The notes under the pieces are model-generated. The model ran no database searches and was not told where the DNA came from. It saw only the letters and a list, made by a program, of their open reading frames with translations. A program made the translations under genes and the position numbers. Positions 8,230 to 18,271 of a stretch of DNA of 64,000 nt are shown piece after piece (within the stretch, counting starts at the first letter, position 1; each line of letters opens with the position of its first letter). The DNA is from Haliscomenobacter sp040401995 (lineage in GTDB: Bacteria > Bacteroidota > Bacteroidia > Chitinophagales > Saprospiraceae). The DNA lies in assembly GCA_040401995.1 (NCBI GenBank), contig JBBANM010000001.1, forward strand, positions 81,802 through 145,801, given 5' to 3'.

Positions 8230-9087
8230 TTATTGTGTTTTTGTGGTATCTGCTTTTACTGGATAGTCTAAGGAATACAGCGTGTTTTTGTCATGAGCCT
8301 GATGGTTGTCCCATTCCTTAAATGTTGCCCTATCAACATCTTTTACAACCGTATTTCCGTAATATATTCCATTTTTATCTTGGGAATAAAAACGTTTTAT
8401 GCCCACAAAAGTTGGAAGATCAATTTCTGGCGTCATTTGTTCCCAAGCTAAGTTTCTGCCCAGATTGATGTACCAGGCGCCGTTTTTATCTTTAAAATTT
8501 AACTCGCATACCCGTTTGAAACTTGCACCATCCACACCTGGCAGTGGCGCATTTTCCCAATAAACGTAGTTTTTGTCATGTGCTAAATCGTAGCCGTTGA
8601 ACATAGGCACAAAAACAAAAGTTCCCGGATCGGCGCCTTCTAACACGAGTTCACCGTTGTAGACTTTGAAGCGATCGCGAGCAAAAACGATGGAGGGGGC
8701 GTCGTCGTTGTACGGCTTATCTTGACAATTAGGGACAATTTCGAAATGAGATCCATCATTGCTGATGGTATTGTAGGCAAAAAAACCATGGTGTTGGTCT
8801 TTGGAATACAGTTCGCCTAAATGCTGGAAAGTTGCCGGATCGGCGCCAGTGATGATTGAATCAGTATAATACACGTGGTTTTTATCTTTTCCAAAGTCGT
8901 TGAAGATGGTCTTGAAGGTTTTGGGATCCGCTTGCTTCAATAGCTTACCCTGAGCCGGGAAGCCATGGAAATAAACTACTTGATTATTTTGCACGTAGTA
9001 CCCGTTTTTCCAGCCATCGGGAACTGTACAGTTTTTAAACAGGATGCCCAGTAGGGCAATGCCTAGAGCGGTCATTTTTTTCAGCAT
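8230..9087 (-). CDS. DKNYY-repeat protein, probable lipoprotein
   Basis: A 285-residue protein built from DKNYY-type repeats: KDKNHVYYTD, HDKNYVYWEN, QDKNGIYYGN and others, each followed by a segment like G-A-D-P-A-T-F. This is the DKNYY domain family of unknown function, common in envelope proteins. I prefer the ATG at 9087 over the upstream one at 9228, because it starts a short signal (MLKKMTALGIALLGILFKNC) whose Cys could be lipidated, although the residues before the Cys (FKN) are not a standard lipobox. The extra 47 residues of the longer frame look non-coding. It heads a three-gene minus-strand cluster with the barrel-like and MBL-like proteins. Confidence 0.8.
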   Translation of the reverse strand: MLKKMTALGIALLGILFKNCTVPDGWKNGYYVQNNQVVYFHGFPAQGKLLKQADPKTFKTIFNDFGKDKNHVYYTDSIITGADPATFQHLGELYSKDQHHGFFAYNTISNDGSHFEIVPNCQDKPYNDDAPSIVFARDRFKVYNGELVLEGADPGTFVFVPMFNGYDLAHDKNYVYWENAPLPGVDGASFKRVCELNFKDKNGAWYINLGRNLAWEQMTPEIDLPTFVGIKRFYSQDKNGIYYGNTVVKDVDRATFKEWDNHQAHDKNTLYSLDYPVKADTTKTQ

Positions 9088-9273
9088 GGCGGTATTTTTT
9101 AGGAAAAAATGGAGAAAAAGCGTTGACAGGCGGGAATTTACAACAATTTTCTCTACCCAAAAACTGGTATTTTTCATAACAAACAGAATTGGTATATGGC
9201 GGTATTGGCGGACACTGAGGATCGGCAAGACGTCGCGTGAAGCCTTGAAATCTAAGCCTTTTCAATTTATTGC

Positions 9274-9304
9274 TTGGACAACGCATTTAATTTACCTAAC
9301 TTTG
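9274..9304 (+). promoter_or_regulatory. Bacteroidota-type promoter for giant gene 1
   Basis: The -7 element TAACTTTG at 9297-9304 matches TAnnTTTG exactly. A TTG at 9274-9276 lies 20 bases upstream, at the expected -33 distance. The ATG follows 37 bases after the -7 element. Confidence 0.7.
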
Positions 9305-9341
9305 TAGAAGCTAATTTTATTCAAATCGTAATCTACTGAAC

Positions 9342-12300
9342 ATGACCCTTTCTACACGCTCCATCTGCATGGCAGTATTGTTTGCGTTTGTAACCTTTGC
9401 GTTACAGGCTACACCCAAACTGTATGAAAATCCTTCCAAAAATACTGGAATAGCATTACCATCGGCTATTACAAAGCTTTACTCACCTCATTTTTTTGGC
9501 AAAAGCAATGCTAAGGCAACGTTTTCACCGGGTACAGCAAAATGGACGGGTGCAATCAATACCGATTGGGGTAATCCAGGTAACTGGACAACCTCTACGG
9601 GGACGCCAGATCTACCACCTAGAAAAGGATCAAAAGGGGACGATGTTTGGATTCCTAATGTATCATCAGGGTCAGGTAATTATCCCGTTATTTCTACTAC
9701 AACCGCCGGTGCGCGTTCAATTTTTCTTGAGGCTGGGGCCACTTTAACTATCAACACGGCCTCTAAACTGGAAGTGATAGGTGCAAGTAAGGATGGGTTT
9801 CTAAATGAGGGTATTTTTACCAACAAAGGTGAAATTTTAGTAGATTCAGCTTACCGCAATGCTTTTGACAATCGACTAACTGGTCAAATCATCAACCAAG
9901 GCAAAGTGACCTTGAAAAATGGGTTTGGCAAACGCTTGATGAATTCCGGTTCAATCACCAACAATTCGGGTGGGGATTTTAAAGTTCTCGATGGAGTAGA
10001 TACAGCTTTGATAAATTACCCATTGGCAAGCATCACCAACAACAGTAGTGCTATTTTTACTGTTTCTGGGGGCGATAATACGCGGGTTTACAATACAAGC
10101 TCAATCGTTAACAAAGGAACTTTTAACGTAGGCGGCGGTAAAACTGGAAATAGCTTGGTAAATACTTCTACTGGTTCAATCTCCAACGAAGTAACCTTTA
10201 ACATATCTGGAGGATGGGGAATTCAATTACTGAACTGGGGTGTTGTAAATAATTTAGCGGGTACCTTTACTTCTCAGGGTGGAGCTGGGAGTGTACCCAA
10301 TGTGCTCAACAAACGCAAGATCTATAACAAAAGCGGGGCGACATTTAAAATCAATAGCGGCATATGGACAAGTTTGCAAAATGATTCTATTGTCATCAAT
10401 GAGGGTACATTTGAAATTTCGGGAACCAGCACTACGGAACCAGTTGTCTTTAACGCTGCTGGAGATACCATTAGAAATAAAGGCGCCTTCTCGATTAGAG
10501 GGGGGCAAAGTATCAGCATACTGAATAAAGGTGTTGTAGAAAACTTAGCGAGCACATTTTATGTTGGTGGCGGGGGATCCGGAGGTGGAATGCCTTTTGT
10601 ATTCCACAACAAAAATCGAATTTATAACAAATTAGGTGCAATATTTTCCATTGGTGGCGGAAATGGCGTCAATCTACAAAATGATTCTACGATCATCAAC
10701 GAAGGTACATTTGATACCGGGAGCGGCGAGCCTTGGCCTGCGGTAGTCAATTCAGTAGGCGATACAATTATTTCGAGTGGTGATTTTTTGGCTAATGGGA
10801 AAGGCTCCACCATTTTTCAAAACAATGGTTATTTTGAATTCAAGAAAACTTTAAATATCTATGGTTCCTCTCGAGGTACCATGTGTATCAATACGGGAAA
10901 AATTATCGGTAAGCCTAGTGGTAAACTCGATTTTTTTGCTGGCGATGGCACCAAGGTGCTTTTGGACAATCAAGCAACAGGCTATATTAATTTAGCTGGA
11001 ATTACAAAAATTGGCAGTAGTGGCGGCGGGGGCATACTTAATAATGGTATTTTTAAACAACTTACCGGTAGTATTGACTTCAATGGATTAGGTAATACTG
11101 CGCTTGACAACCGGAATTATTGTGAATTGAATGTGCCCATCAATGTGATCTACTTGAATGATTTTATTAAAAATACCGATACGCTGATTTTGGGACCTAA
11201 TTCAATAATTGATGCGAATCAAACTGCCAGCTTTATTGATAACGCCGGTTATCTGCTCCAACAGGGAGGAATGAAGGTATATGCTATAGGCGGAAAAATG
11301 CTTCAAAACTCGGGGCTTTTCATTCACGATACTGGGGCGGTATTTACGGGTACTGCGCTGAGTTATACCGAACCTTCTGTCAACAACCTCTCCGGCGGTA
11401 AATTCTACAATAAAGGCTCCATCCGGGTCTTTTTAACCTCTGCTTCATTGATCAATAATGCTGGTTATTTACACAATACTGGCCAGTTCAAAACCAGTGT
11501 AGTTGGTGATGGTTTCAATACTATTATCAATAGCGATTCCCTCATCAACGATGGTACAATTGAGTTGGATACCATTGGTAATGATGGTATCGCCAATAGC
11601 AATTATTTCCGGAATGGTCGGCAAGGAAAAATCTATCTGGATTACATCACCGAAAATGCCATCAACAACGCCAGTAAATTTGACAATTTTGGCGAAATTT
11701 GGATAGCCGCAACCTTAGGAGTTGGTAAGGCTGGTGTTTTAAATTCTGGCGCCTTTTCCAACTATGGACTGATGAATATTGGTAAAGTAGCGCCAATCTT
11801 TGGTTATGCTATCTCCAATACTGGTTATTTCAACAACCGGCCATACAGTAGCATCTACATTGATAATGCTAGGCCTTATGGCATTCTCAATAATGCCATT
11901 GATTTTACGTCAGCTTCCAATACGCAATCAAATCAAATTCTCTCACTTGGCTTTATCAATAGCTTGTGCGCCTACATTCAAAGTAGATCGGTTATCAGGG
12001 ATTCATCTAGTAACTTTACCAATTCAGGTAATATTTTGAAAAATGATGATGGTGTAACCAAGATTTCAAATATCCAAAGCAATACGGGCACGGTTGTCAA
12101 TAAGGATGTTGATGCTTTTAATATCGGAACGAACAATGGCCAATTGCTTACTGTAATCCCTAATGGCGGGATAAGTGCAGGTTCTATTGCCTTTACTACC
12201 TCAACTCCTTCTATCTGTTATAGTGAAACAGCTAAATTAAAGGTAGTAACACTTTGTGCAACTGGCCCTTACAGTTTAGTACTCAATAACGGCGCTAAAG

Positions 12301-15300
12301 ACACTACCATAACTGGTTATATCAACGGAGATATTATCAAATTTTCAAATACGGGTTCAAATACGGTTTATACTCTTGTCAGTGTTACGGTTGATGGATA
12401 TGGTGTAGTGCCTACGGATTTTGTGCCTACAATCTCCGTTCAAGTCACTCCTGGACCAACTGTTAATGCTGGTCCTGATCAAACCGTTTGTGGCACAGGT
12501 ACTCAAATTCCTTTAGCAGGTAGTATTGGCGGCTCTGCAACTGGCGCTACCTGGAGTGGCGGTACTGGAAGTTTTAGTCCTAATAATACAACACTGGACG
12601 CCAAATATACTCCAAGTCAGGCTGAGATTGATTTAGGTACTGTTACGCTAACCTTAACAACAGGAGCAATAAGCAATGATAATATTCCGAATAACAGCAA
12701 TGCCAATGTTTGCCCACCTGCTTCTGATAAAGTGACTTTTACTTTGACCAATTGTAAAGCTGAGATCAGCGACCCCTGCACTTGCGTAAACAATTCTTTA
12801 CCCACCACAAATGGTTCCTTTAGCAATAGTGGAACCTTTGGCGAAACGGTAACTGTCACTGCTGATTCAAGTCAAACTTGGACAGTAAGCAGTGTCATCG
12901 GATTGTACAAAGATGATGCAGCAACCAAACCAGTAGCGGTAGGTGATACGCTCATTGAAACCAGTCCTGGAGTATTTATTTATCATGGTTTCCACATTGA
13001 TTCCATTGGTTACACCCTTTCAGTGACCAATGGCCGCGGCACTACGCTCAGCATCAGCAATAAGTGTTTTTATCCAGATCCATTCTTTTCTGGTTTGCCC
13101 AATTTGGTGTTGCCGACTGCCTTACCTTTTAATGTAAAAGGAGGTGCTTTGAACGGCGCTGCAGGAACAGGAACCTTCAAACTCAACGGGGTTACCCAAG
13201 CTGGCGCTGGAAGTCAGCCTACGTTGTTGACGATTAATCCAGCCACATTACCCAAGGGTACCAATTACTTGGAATATACTTTTGATGCTGGCGCTCCAGG
13301 ATCGACGGTAAATGATCCTGGTTGTGTAAAAACGGTGAGACGAAAATTTGAGGTGTCGGAATGTGGTTGTGAAGCTATCAACGTAACTTTAAATGGTAAT
13401 TGCCAATTCTTACTTACCCCTTTCCTTGTATCTAATGGAAATTGTTTCTCCGGAACGGTGCGGGTGATGGATTCTGATCCTAGCAATGGCGGAATCATTG
13501 ACTGTGCTGGAGTCTTCACCTACGGCCTTTTTGATGATTTCAACAACTTGATTTGCTGGGGTAAGGTGACTGCCGAAGATAAAACGGCGCCCGATATTGG
13601 TGTTTCAACAACTGGAACTTTTCTTTGCACCGAAGTAAATGCCGTTTTTAACAACCCGAAATCGGTAGGTTTCTATGCAGACGGAAATGGCAAAGTAGGT
13701 GCTGTTAAAGTTTATGACAACTGTGCTGGAAAATGTGCCTGCGAGCAACCAACCATTGCCAACGGTCGTTTGAAATTTAGCGACAAAGTGGTCTACAACT
13801 CTTGTAGCGGCACTGACTTTGGAGCATCTTTTGTTACCGCAGTGATTTATCGTACCTGGTCGGCAACCGACTGTGCCGGTAATACTTCTACGGCAGTACA
13901 AACCATCAACTTTGTGCGTCCCGCGCTTAGCTCCTTCTATTTCCTTGACGATAAGGAAACGGATGTACCTGGACTACTAGGCTACCAAGCTGTAACGACC
14001 TATAATTCCTGTACTCCCGACTTGTCATTGATTAAAGAAAACGACTACCTACCTTATACACATAGCTATTTGACGGGTAAGGATGTCTCTATTTCAACGA
14101 TCGATTGTTTCTACGCAATTGATGCACCGGTAGATGTTAAATTCCCAATCTGTGATGGAAAAGGAATCAAAATCGACCGCACGGTTGAATTGTTTGACTG
14201 GTGTGCCGGTACAAAGCAGAAAATAGCTTTGGTGCTGATCAAAATTGGCGATTTCGAAGCGCCTACTTTGACACTGCCAGCTAAACTACCGATCATTTTG
14301 TCGACTGGGCCAATGGATTGCACGGCATCCTTCCTCGGCAACTCAGTGGCGGGTTTGAAAACAGATTTTGGCTTGACCCTTTCCGACAACTGTAATAAAG
14401 TTTCGGTAGCCACTCGGGTACGCACGCTGGGTAAAATCGTCTACGGCATCGTAGTGGATCAAACCACTTGGTACAATGTGGATTACCGAGTGGTCAACGG
14501 TTATACGGTCGGTTTACCAGTTGGTCGCCATAAGTTGATCATCTCGGCTTACGATGGCTGTTACAATACTTTGACCGATTCAGTTGACTTCTTAGTGCAG
14601 GATCGCATCGCTCCGGTGATGAAGTGCAACGATAAAATTATCGTAACTCTCTCTAATGGCAACGGCTATACCACCGGGTACGCTAGGGTAGACGCCAAAG
14701 ACATCGACGAAGGTAGCACTGATAATTGCAAACTTGACTGGGTTAGGGTACGCCGCAGTGTACAAGCTAGCTGCTATCAAAGCTTTATCGATAAAGGTTA
14801 CGATACTAACGGCAACGGCAAGCTGGATACTTTGGATGGTTTTGACAACAACGGCAACGGTAAGTTGGAACCAGCGCTACTCGAGACCTTCCGCAACAAA
14901 AACGGTACCTTGATGACGCCAGTGCAGTCATTTGTCGAGTTCTTCTGCTGTGACGCTGGTAATGCAGTACGCACCGAACTTTGGGGTAGAGACAGTGAAT
15001 TTATAATTGGTAAAGGATATTCAGATTATATTTATAGTGGCGGCAACCTCAACTTTTGCTGGCAAGACATTGTCATTGAAGACAAATTAGCACCCTTGTG
15101 CATGGCGCCACTGGATGTGACCATCGACTGTTTGGACAAAAACTTGCAGTACTTGCTGGGTGATGCCAAAAACAAATCGATTATCGCAACCACTGCCAAA
15201 ATCTTTGGCGATGTAACCATCATGAGCGGTTCAGATTGCGCTAATTTGGATACCACTTACACGGTTACCACTGATTTGAAATGTGGTTACGGAACAGTTA

Positions 15301-17930
15301 AGCGCAGCTGGACTTTGACCAAGAAAACGTCAAAAGGACCACTGAGCACTACTTGCTCTCAGACCATCTATGTAAGACCGGTTCACGAATACAACATTTG
15401 TTTCCCGAAAGATGCAGTGGTGAATTGTAGAACGAAGTTCACTCCAGATACAGTAAAAACGGACGAACTGGCTTGTGATATCTTGGCGGTAAATGTATCG
15501 GATAAGCGCTACGCCGCTTCTGATGATGAGTGCTACAAGATCTTCCGCACTTACACCGTGATCAACTGGTGTACTTATGATGATCGTTGCGGTGATCCAA
15601 TGTCACCTGAAAACGTCTATACCGTAGACCGCAAATGGGGTGAATTTGGTAAGTATGCCACCTATGTATTGGTACGTCAGTGGGAAGAAATTGCCCAGCG
15701 TCGCCGCGGCTATGGCCACAACCAGTTCTTCTTGTCTCGTGACACGATTGTGGATAACTGGAATACGGGTGACTATGGCAAATTGTCAAACCAACTACTC
15801 GAAGACAAAGACGATGAGCGGATCTTCCCAGAATCAGATTGCAAAGGTTGGGGCGAGGAGCGCCGCTACCGCGATCGCGACGACCGGGAGCACCGCGGTT
15901 TCATCCACTCTTGGATGTACACCCAGATCATCAAAGTATACGACACCGAGCGTCCAGTGGTTAAGTTGCCAAAACTGCCCACTTGCCCAGTGTCTAGTGC
16001 AATACCAGGAGCGGCATCGATCAACTTTCCAATTGATCCTGTGTCTTGTTTGGGAGCCGTATCGATCGCCTTCAAAGGCACTGACAACTGCTCAACGGCA
16101 CTGGAATTGGAACCAACATTGATCAAAGTAGAAAGCGCCGGCAGCACTAAGCTACCAAGCGACTACGACAAATCTTGGTCAACTGCCCGCGTAGCTAATG
16201 ATTCGTTCAAAGTATTGATCAAAGGCTTCGCTTCAGGTTCGTACGCCTTGATCGTAGTCTTGCGCGATGAGTGTGGTAATTTAAGCATACCAACTCGCAT
16301 CCCATTCACCGTGGGCGACTGCAAAGCGCCAGTGCCAATTTGTATCAAAGGTTTAGCGATCAATTTGATGCCTGATAGTAAAGGCGGCGGCGCAATGACA
16401 GTTTGGGCCAATGATTTCATTGCCAGTCCAGCTTACGATTGCAACGGCCAAGGCAATAGCAGGGATCCAAAAGACGGACCGAATACCAAAGATGGCCTAA
16501 AATTGATCACTAAATATTCTATTAATAAAGTAGGTACGCCAGCTGATATCAATGCAACTAGTTTGACAGTTACTTGTGATGATGCCGGCAAACAAGCAGT
16601 AGTGGAAATCCACGCTTGGGATGAAGCGGGTAACCATGACTATTGTGTAACCTACTTCTTGGTAGAAGACAACAATAAGGTTTGTCCTAACAATGCGGCA
16701 GGAGTTGGCGAGATAGCAGGTTTGATCCAAACAGAGGCCAAGCAATCGGTACAAGGGGTATCAACAGAACTTTCCGGTAAAATGGTGATGAATATGAATA
16801 CCACCAGCGATGGCAAGTATGAATTCAAGGGCCTGGAAAAAGGCTATGATTATTCTGTAACGCCAATCCTCGATGCCAACCCACTCAATGGGGTATCGAC
16901 TTTCGACCTAGTGTTGATGCAAAAACACATCTTGGGCATCCAGCCATTGGATAGTCCTTACAAGATGATTGCAGCCGACATCAACAACTCGAAGTCGATC
17001 TCCACACTTGACTTGATCTTGCTGCGCAAACTGATCTTGAATCTGGATACGAAGTTTACGGCTAATACCAGCTGGCGCTTTGTGGATGCGGCTTACCGTT
17101 TCCCGAACCCAAGCAACCCTTGGAGTGAAGGCTTCCCTGAGATTGCCAGCATCAATAACTTGACCAGTAAGGTGAACTCCGACTTTGTAGCGGTGAAAAT
17201 CGGGGATGTCAACGGCAATGCCAGTCCGACATATGCAGCAGCTACCGAGCCACGTAAAGCGGGCAAGTTGGAGCTGAGCACCGAAGAACAACGCATCGAA
17301 GGAACACAAGACTACCGAGTAGATATCCGTGCCAAAGATCTGAAAACGATTGAAGGGTACCAGTTTACGCTGGAAATGGATCGTAACAAGGTAGACTTGG
17401 TGGACATCGACTACGGCGTAGCCAAGGCTGAAAACTTCGGTATCTTCCAACGCGAAGGCATCATTACCACGAGCTGGAACCGCAAAGGCAACACCGAAAA
17501 CGACGATGCGATCCTGTTCACTTTGCACTTGCAAGGCAAGGGCGCAGCGAAGTTGAGCGAAGCGTTGACGATCAGCTCGCGCTACACTGCCAATGAAGCC
17601 TATAACGAAGGCGGTGATTACCTAAGCGTAGCGATGAGTTACACCAAACCAGTGGTAATCAGTGACCAACCAGAGTTGTTGCAAAACACGCCGAACCCAT
17701 TTAGCGATCAAACGCAGATTGGTTTCTACTTGCCACAAGCAACCGAAGGCAGCCTGACGATCAGAGACGCGAAGGGATCGATTGTGTACCGCTTGAAAGC
17801 CGATTACAACAAAGGTTGGAATCAGGTGACGATCAAACAGAGCGACTTGAAGGCATCAGGTGTGTTGTACTACACCTTGGAGACGCCAGACTTTACCGGC
17901 ACCAAGAAGATGGTGTTGATGAATAAATGA
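9342..17930 (+). CDS. Giant T9SS-secreted surface protein with dockerin-like and cohesin-like regions
   Basis: A 2862-residue protein. Residues 1-23 are a signal peptide. Residues of about 60-950 are short Asn/Gly repeats of the type 'I-x-N-x-G-x-F', which should form a long beta-helix. About 960-1150 has Ig/PKD-like segments (VNAGPDQTVC), and about 1200-2450 is Cys-rich with HYR-like motifs (TDNCS, DCAGN, DECGN). At about 1820-1842 two DxNxNGxL calcium-type loops lie 10 residues apart. About 2510-2570 resembles a type I dockerin pair (STFDLVLMQKHILGI and STLDLILLRKLILNL), and about 2640-2770 resembles a cohesin-type domain (IEGYQFTLEMD). The last 80 residues are a T9SS type A sorting domain (NTPNPFSDQTQIGFYLP to GTKKMVLMNK). 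It is expected on the cell surface or released. A strong promoter precedes it and a strong terminator follows. The role is probably adhesion or matrix formation (inference). Confidence 0.88.
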   Translation: MTLSTRSICMAVLFAFVTFALQATPKLYENPSKNTGIALPSAITKLYSPHFFGKSNAKATFSPGTAKWTGAINTDWGNPGNWTTSTGTPDLPPRKGSKGDDVWIPNVSSGSGNYPVISTTTAGARSIFLEAGATLTINTASKLEVIGASKDGFLNEGIFTNKGEILVDSAYRNAFDNRLTGQIINQGKVTLKNGFGKRLMNSGSITNNSGGDFKVLDGVDTALINYPLASITNNSSAIFTVSGGDNTRVYNTSSIVNKGTFNVGGGKTGNSLVNTSTGSISNEVTFNISGGWGIQLLNWGVVNNLAGTFTSQGGAGSVPNVLNKRKIYNKSGATFKINSGIWTSLQNDSIVINEGTFEISGTSTTEPVVFNAAGDTIRNKGAFSIRGGQSISILNKGVVENLASTFYVGGGGSGGGMPFVFHNKNRIYNKLGAIFSIGGGNGVNLQNDSTIINEGTFDTGSGEPWPAVVNSVGDTIISSGDFLANGKGSTIFQNNGYFEFKKTLNIYGSSRGTMCINTGKIIGKPSGKLDFFAGDGTKVLLDNQATGYINLAGITKIGSSGGGGILNNGIFKQLTGSIDFNGLGNTALDNRNYCELNVPINVIYLNDFIKNTDTLILGPNSIIDANQTASFIDNAGYLLQQGGMKVYAIGGKMLQNSGLFIHDTGAVFTGTALSYTEPSVNNLSGGKFYNKGSIRVFLTSASLINNAGYLHNTGQFKTSVVGDGFNTIINSDSLINDGTIELDTIGNDGIANSNYFRNGRQGKIYLDYITENAINNASKFDNFGEIWIAATLGVGKAGVLNSGAFSNYGLMNIGKVAPIFGYAISNTGYFNNRPYSSIYIDNARPYGILNNAIDFTSASNTQSNQILSLGFINSLCAYIQSRSVIRDSSSNFTNSGNILKNDDGVTKISNIQSNTGTVVNKDVDAFNIGTNNGQLLTVIPNGGISAGSIAFTTSTPSICYSETAKLKVVTLCATGPYSLVLNNGAKDTTITGYINGDIIKFSNTGSNTVYTLVSVTVDGYGVVPTDFVPTISVQVTPGPTVNAGPDQTVCGTGTQIPLAGSIGGSATGATWSGGTGSFSPNNTTLDAKYTPSQAEIDLGTVTLTLTTGAISNDNIPNNSNANVCPPASDKVTFTLTNCKAEISDPCTCVNNSLPTTNGSFSNSGTFGETVTVTADSSQTWTVSSVIGLYKDDAATKPVAVGDTLIETSPGVFIYHGFHIDSIGYTLSVTNGRGTTLSISNKCFYPDPFFSGLPNLVLPTALPFNVKGGALNGAAGTGTFKLNGVTQAGAGSQPTLLTINPATLPKGTNYLEYTFDAGAPGSTVNDPGCVKTVRRKFEVSECGCEAINVTLNGNCQFLLTPFLVSNGNCFSGTVRVMDSDPSNGGIIDCAGVFTYGLFDDFNNLICWGKVTAEDKTAPDIGVSTTGTFLCTEVNAVFNNPKSVGFYADGNGKVGAVKVYDNCAGKCACEQPTIANGRLKFSDKVVYNSCSGTDFGASFVTAVIYRTWSATDCAGNTSTAVQTINFVRPALSSFYFLDDKETDVPGLLGYQAVTTYNSCTPDLSLIKENDYLPYTHSYLTGKDVSISTIDCFYAIDAPVDVKFPICDGKGIKIDRTVELFDWCAGTKQKIALVLIKIGDFEAPTLTLPAKLPIILSTGPMDCTASFLGNSVAGLKTDFGLTLSDNCNKVSVATRVRTLGKIVYGIVVDQTTWYNVDYRVVNGYTVGLPVGRHKLIISAYDGCYNTLTDSVDFLVQDRIAPVMKCNDKIIVTLSNGNGYTTGYARVDAKDIDEGSTDNCKLDWVRVRRSVQASCYQSFIDKGYDTNGNGKLDTLDGFDNNGNGKLEPALLETFRNKNGTLMTPVQSFVEFFCCDAGNAVRTELWGRDSEFIIGKGYSDYIYSGGNLNFCWQDIVIEDKLAPLCMAPLDVTIDCLDKNLQYLLGDAKNKSIIATTAKIFGDVTIMSGSDCANLDTTYTVTTDLKCGYGTVKRSWTLTKKTSKGPLSTTCSQTIYVRPVHEYNICFPKDAVVNCRTKFTPDTVKTDELACDILAVNVSDKRYAASDDECYKIFRTYTVINWCTYDDRCGDPMSPENVYTVDRKWGEFGKYATYVLVRQWEEIAQRRRGYGHNQFFLSRDTIVDNWNTGDYGKLSNQLLEDKDDERIFPESDCKGWGEERRYRDRDDREHRGFIHSWMYTQIIKVYDTERPVVKLPKLPTCPVSSAIPGAASINFPIDPVSCLGAVSIAFKGTDNCSTALELEPTLIKVESAGSTKLPSDYDKSWSTARVANDSFKVLIKGFASGSYALIVVLRDECGNLSIPTRIPFTVGDCKAPVPICIKGLAINLMPDSKGGGAMTVWANDFIASPAYDCNGQGNSRDPKDGPNTKDGLKLITKYSINKVGTPADINATSLTVTCDDAGKQAVVEIHAWDEAGNHDYCVTYFLVEDNNKVCPNNAAGVGEIAGLIQTEAKQSVQGVSTELSGKMVMNMNTTSDGKYEFKGLEKGYDYSVTPILDANPLNGVSTFDLVLMQKHILGIQPLDSPYKMIAADINNSKSISTLDLILLRKLILNLDTKFTANTSWRFVDAAYRFPNPSNPWSEGFPEIASINNLTSKVNSDFVAVKIGDVNGNASPTYAAATEPRKAGKLELSTEEQRIEGTQDYRVDIRAKDLKTIEGYQFTLEMDRNKVDLVDIDYGVAKAENFGIFQREGIITTSWNRKGNTENDDAILFTLHLQGKGAAKLSEALTISSRYTANEAYNEGGDYLSVAMSYTKPVVISDQPELLQNTPNPFSDQTQIGFYLPQATEGSLTIRDAKGSIVYRLKADYNKGWNQVTIKQSDLKASGVLYYTLETPDFTGTKKMVLMNK

Positions 17931-17951
17931 TATTGAGTTTTTTTACATGAT

Positions 17952-17995
17952 AAAAAGCAGGGGCTTGTGGTAGCAAGACCCCTGCTTTTTTATGA
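17952..17995 (+). terminator. Strong terminator after giant gene 1
   Basis: AAAAAGCAGGGG (17952-17963) pairs with 17979-17990; the stem continues with CTTG/CAAG across one bulged base, and T residues follow. It lies 21 bp past the stop codon, so giant gene 2 needs its own promoter. Confidence 0.9.
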
Positions 17996-18209
17996 CATTT
18001 TTAAATGACAAGGCTACATTTAGAACTGCTGAAGAGACGCAATTCTGAAGGAAAAACTCCCAAAGAAGTTTAAAAATGAAACCTTTTGATCAAGATAACG
18101 TAAAAAATTCTAACTAAAAGTTTATCATATTCCCAAGTAAAAAAAATCTAATTTATTTTTTTAAAACGTTCTAAATCTTCAATATATACTAGTCATAAAA
18201 TTAGAATAA
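17996..18209. other. AT-rich intergenic stretch without a gene
   Basis: Between the terminator of giant gene 1 and the promoter candidate of giant gene 2 lies a very AT-rich stretch. I find no credible reading frame, no clear hairpin and no repeat. It may serve as an upstream activating region. Confidence 0.5.
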
Positions 18210-18241
18210 TTGGCGACAACTGTGTCGTCTTTACTCCTTTG
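18210..18241 (+). promoter_or_regulatory. Candidate promoter with small palindrome for giant gene 2
   Basis: A TTG at 18210-18212 is followed after 19 bases by TACTCCTTTG (18232-18241), an imperfect relative of TAnnTTTG. Between them is the palindrome CGACA-actg-TGTCG (18214-18227), which could be an operator. The position supports the ATG at 18272 over the TTG at 18239. Confidence 0.4.
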
Positions 18242-18271
18242 TATCCTCAATCCCTTTTCAAAATAAGTAGT

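Noticed and set aside
16908..17534. 208-codon open frame on the minus strand inside giant gene 1
   Set aside because: It is antisense to the dockerin/cohesin-like region of a clear gene, and its translation shows no family features or signal; it is a shadow of codon usage.
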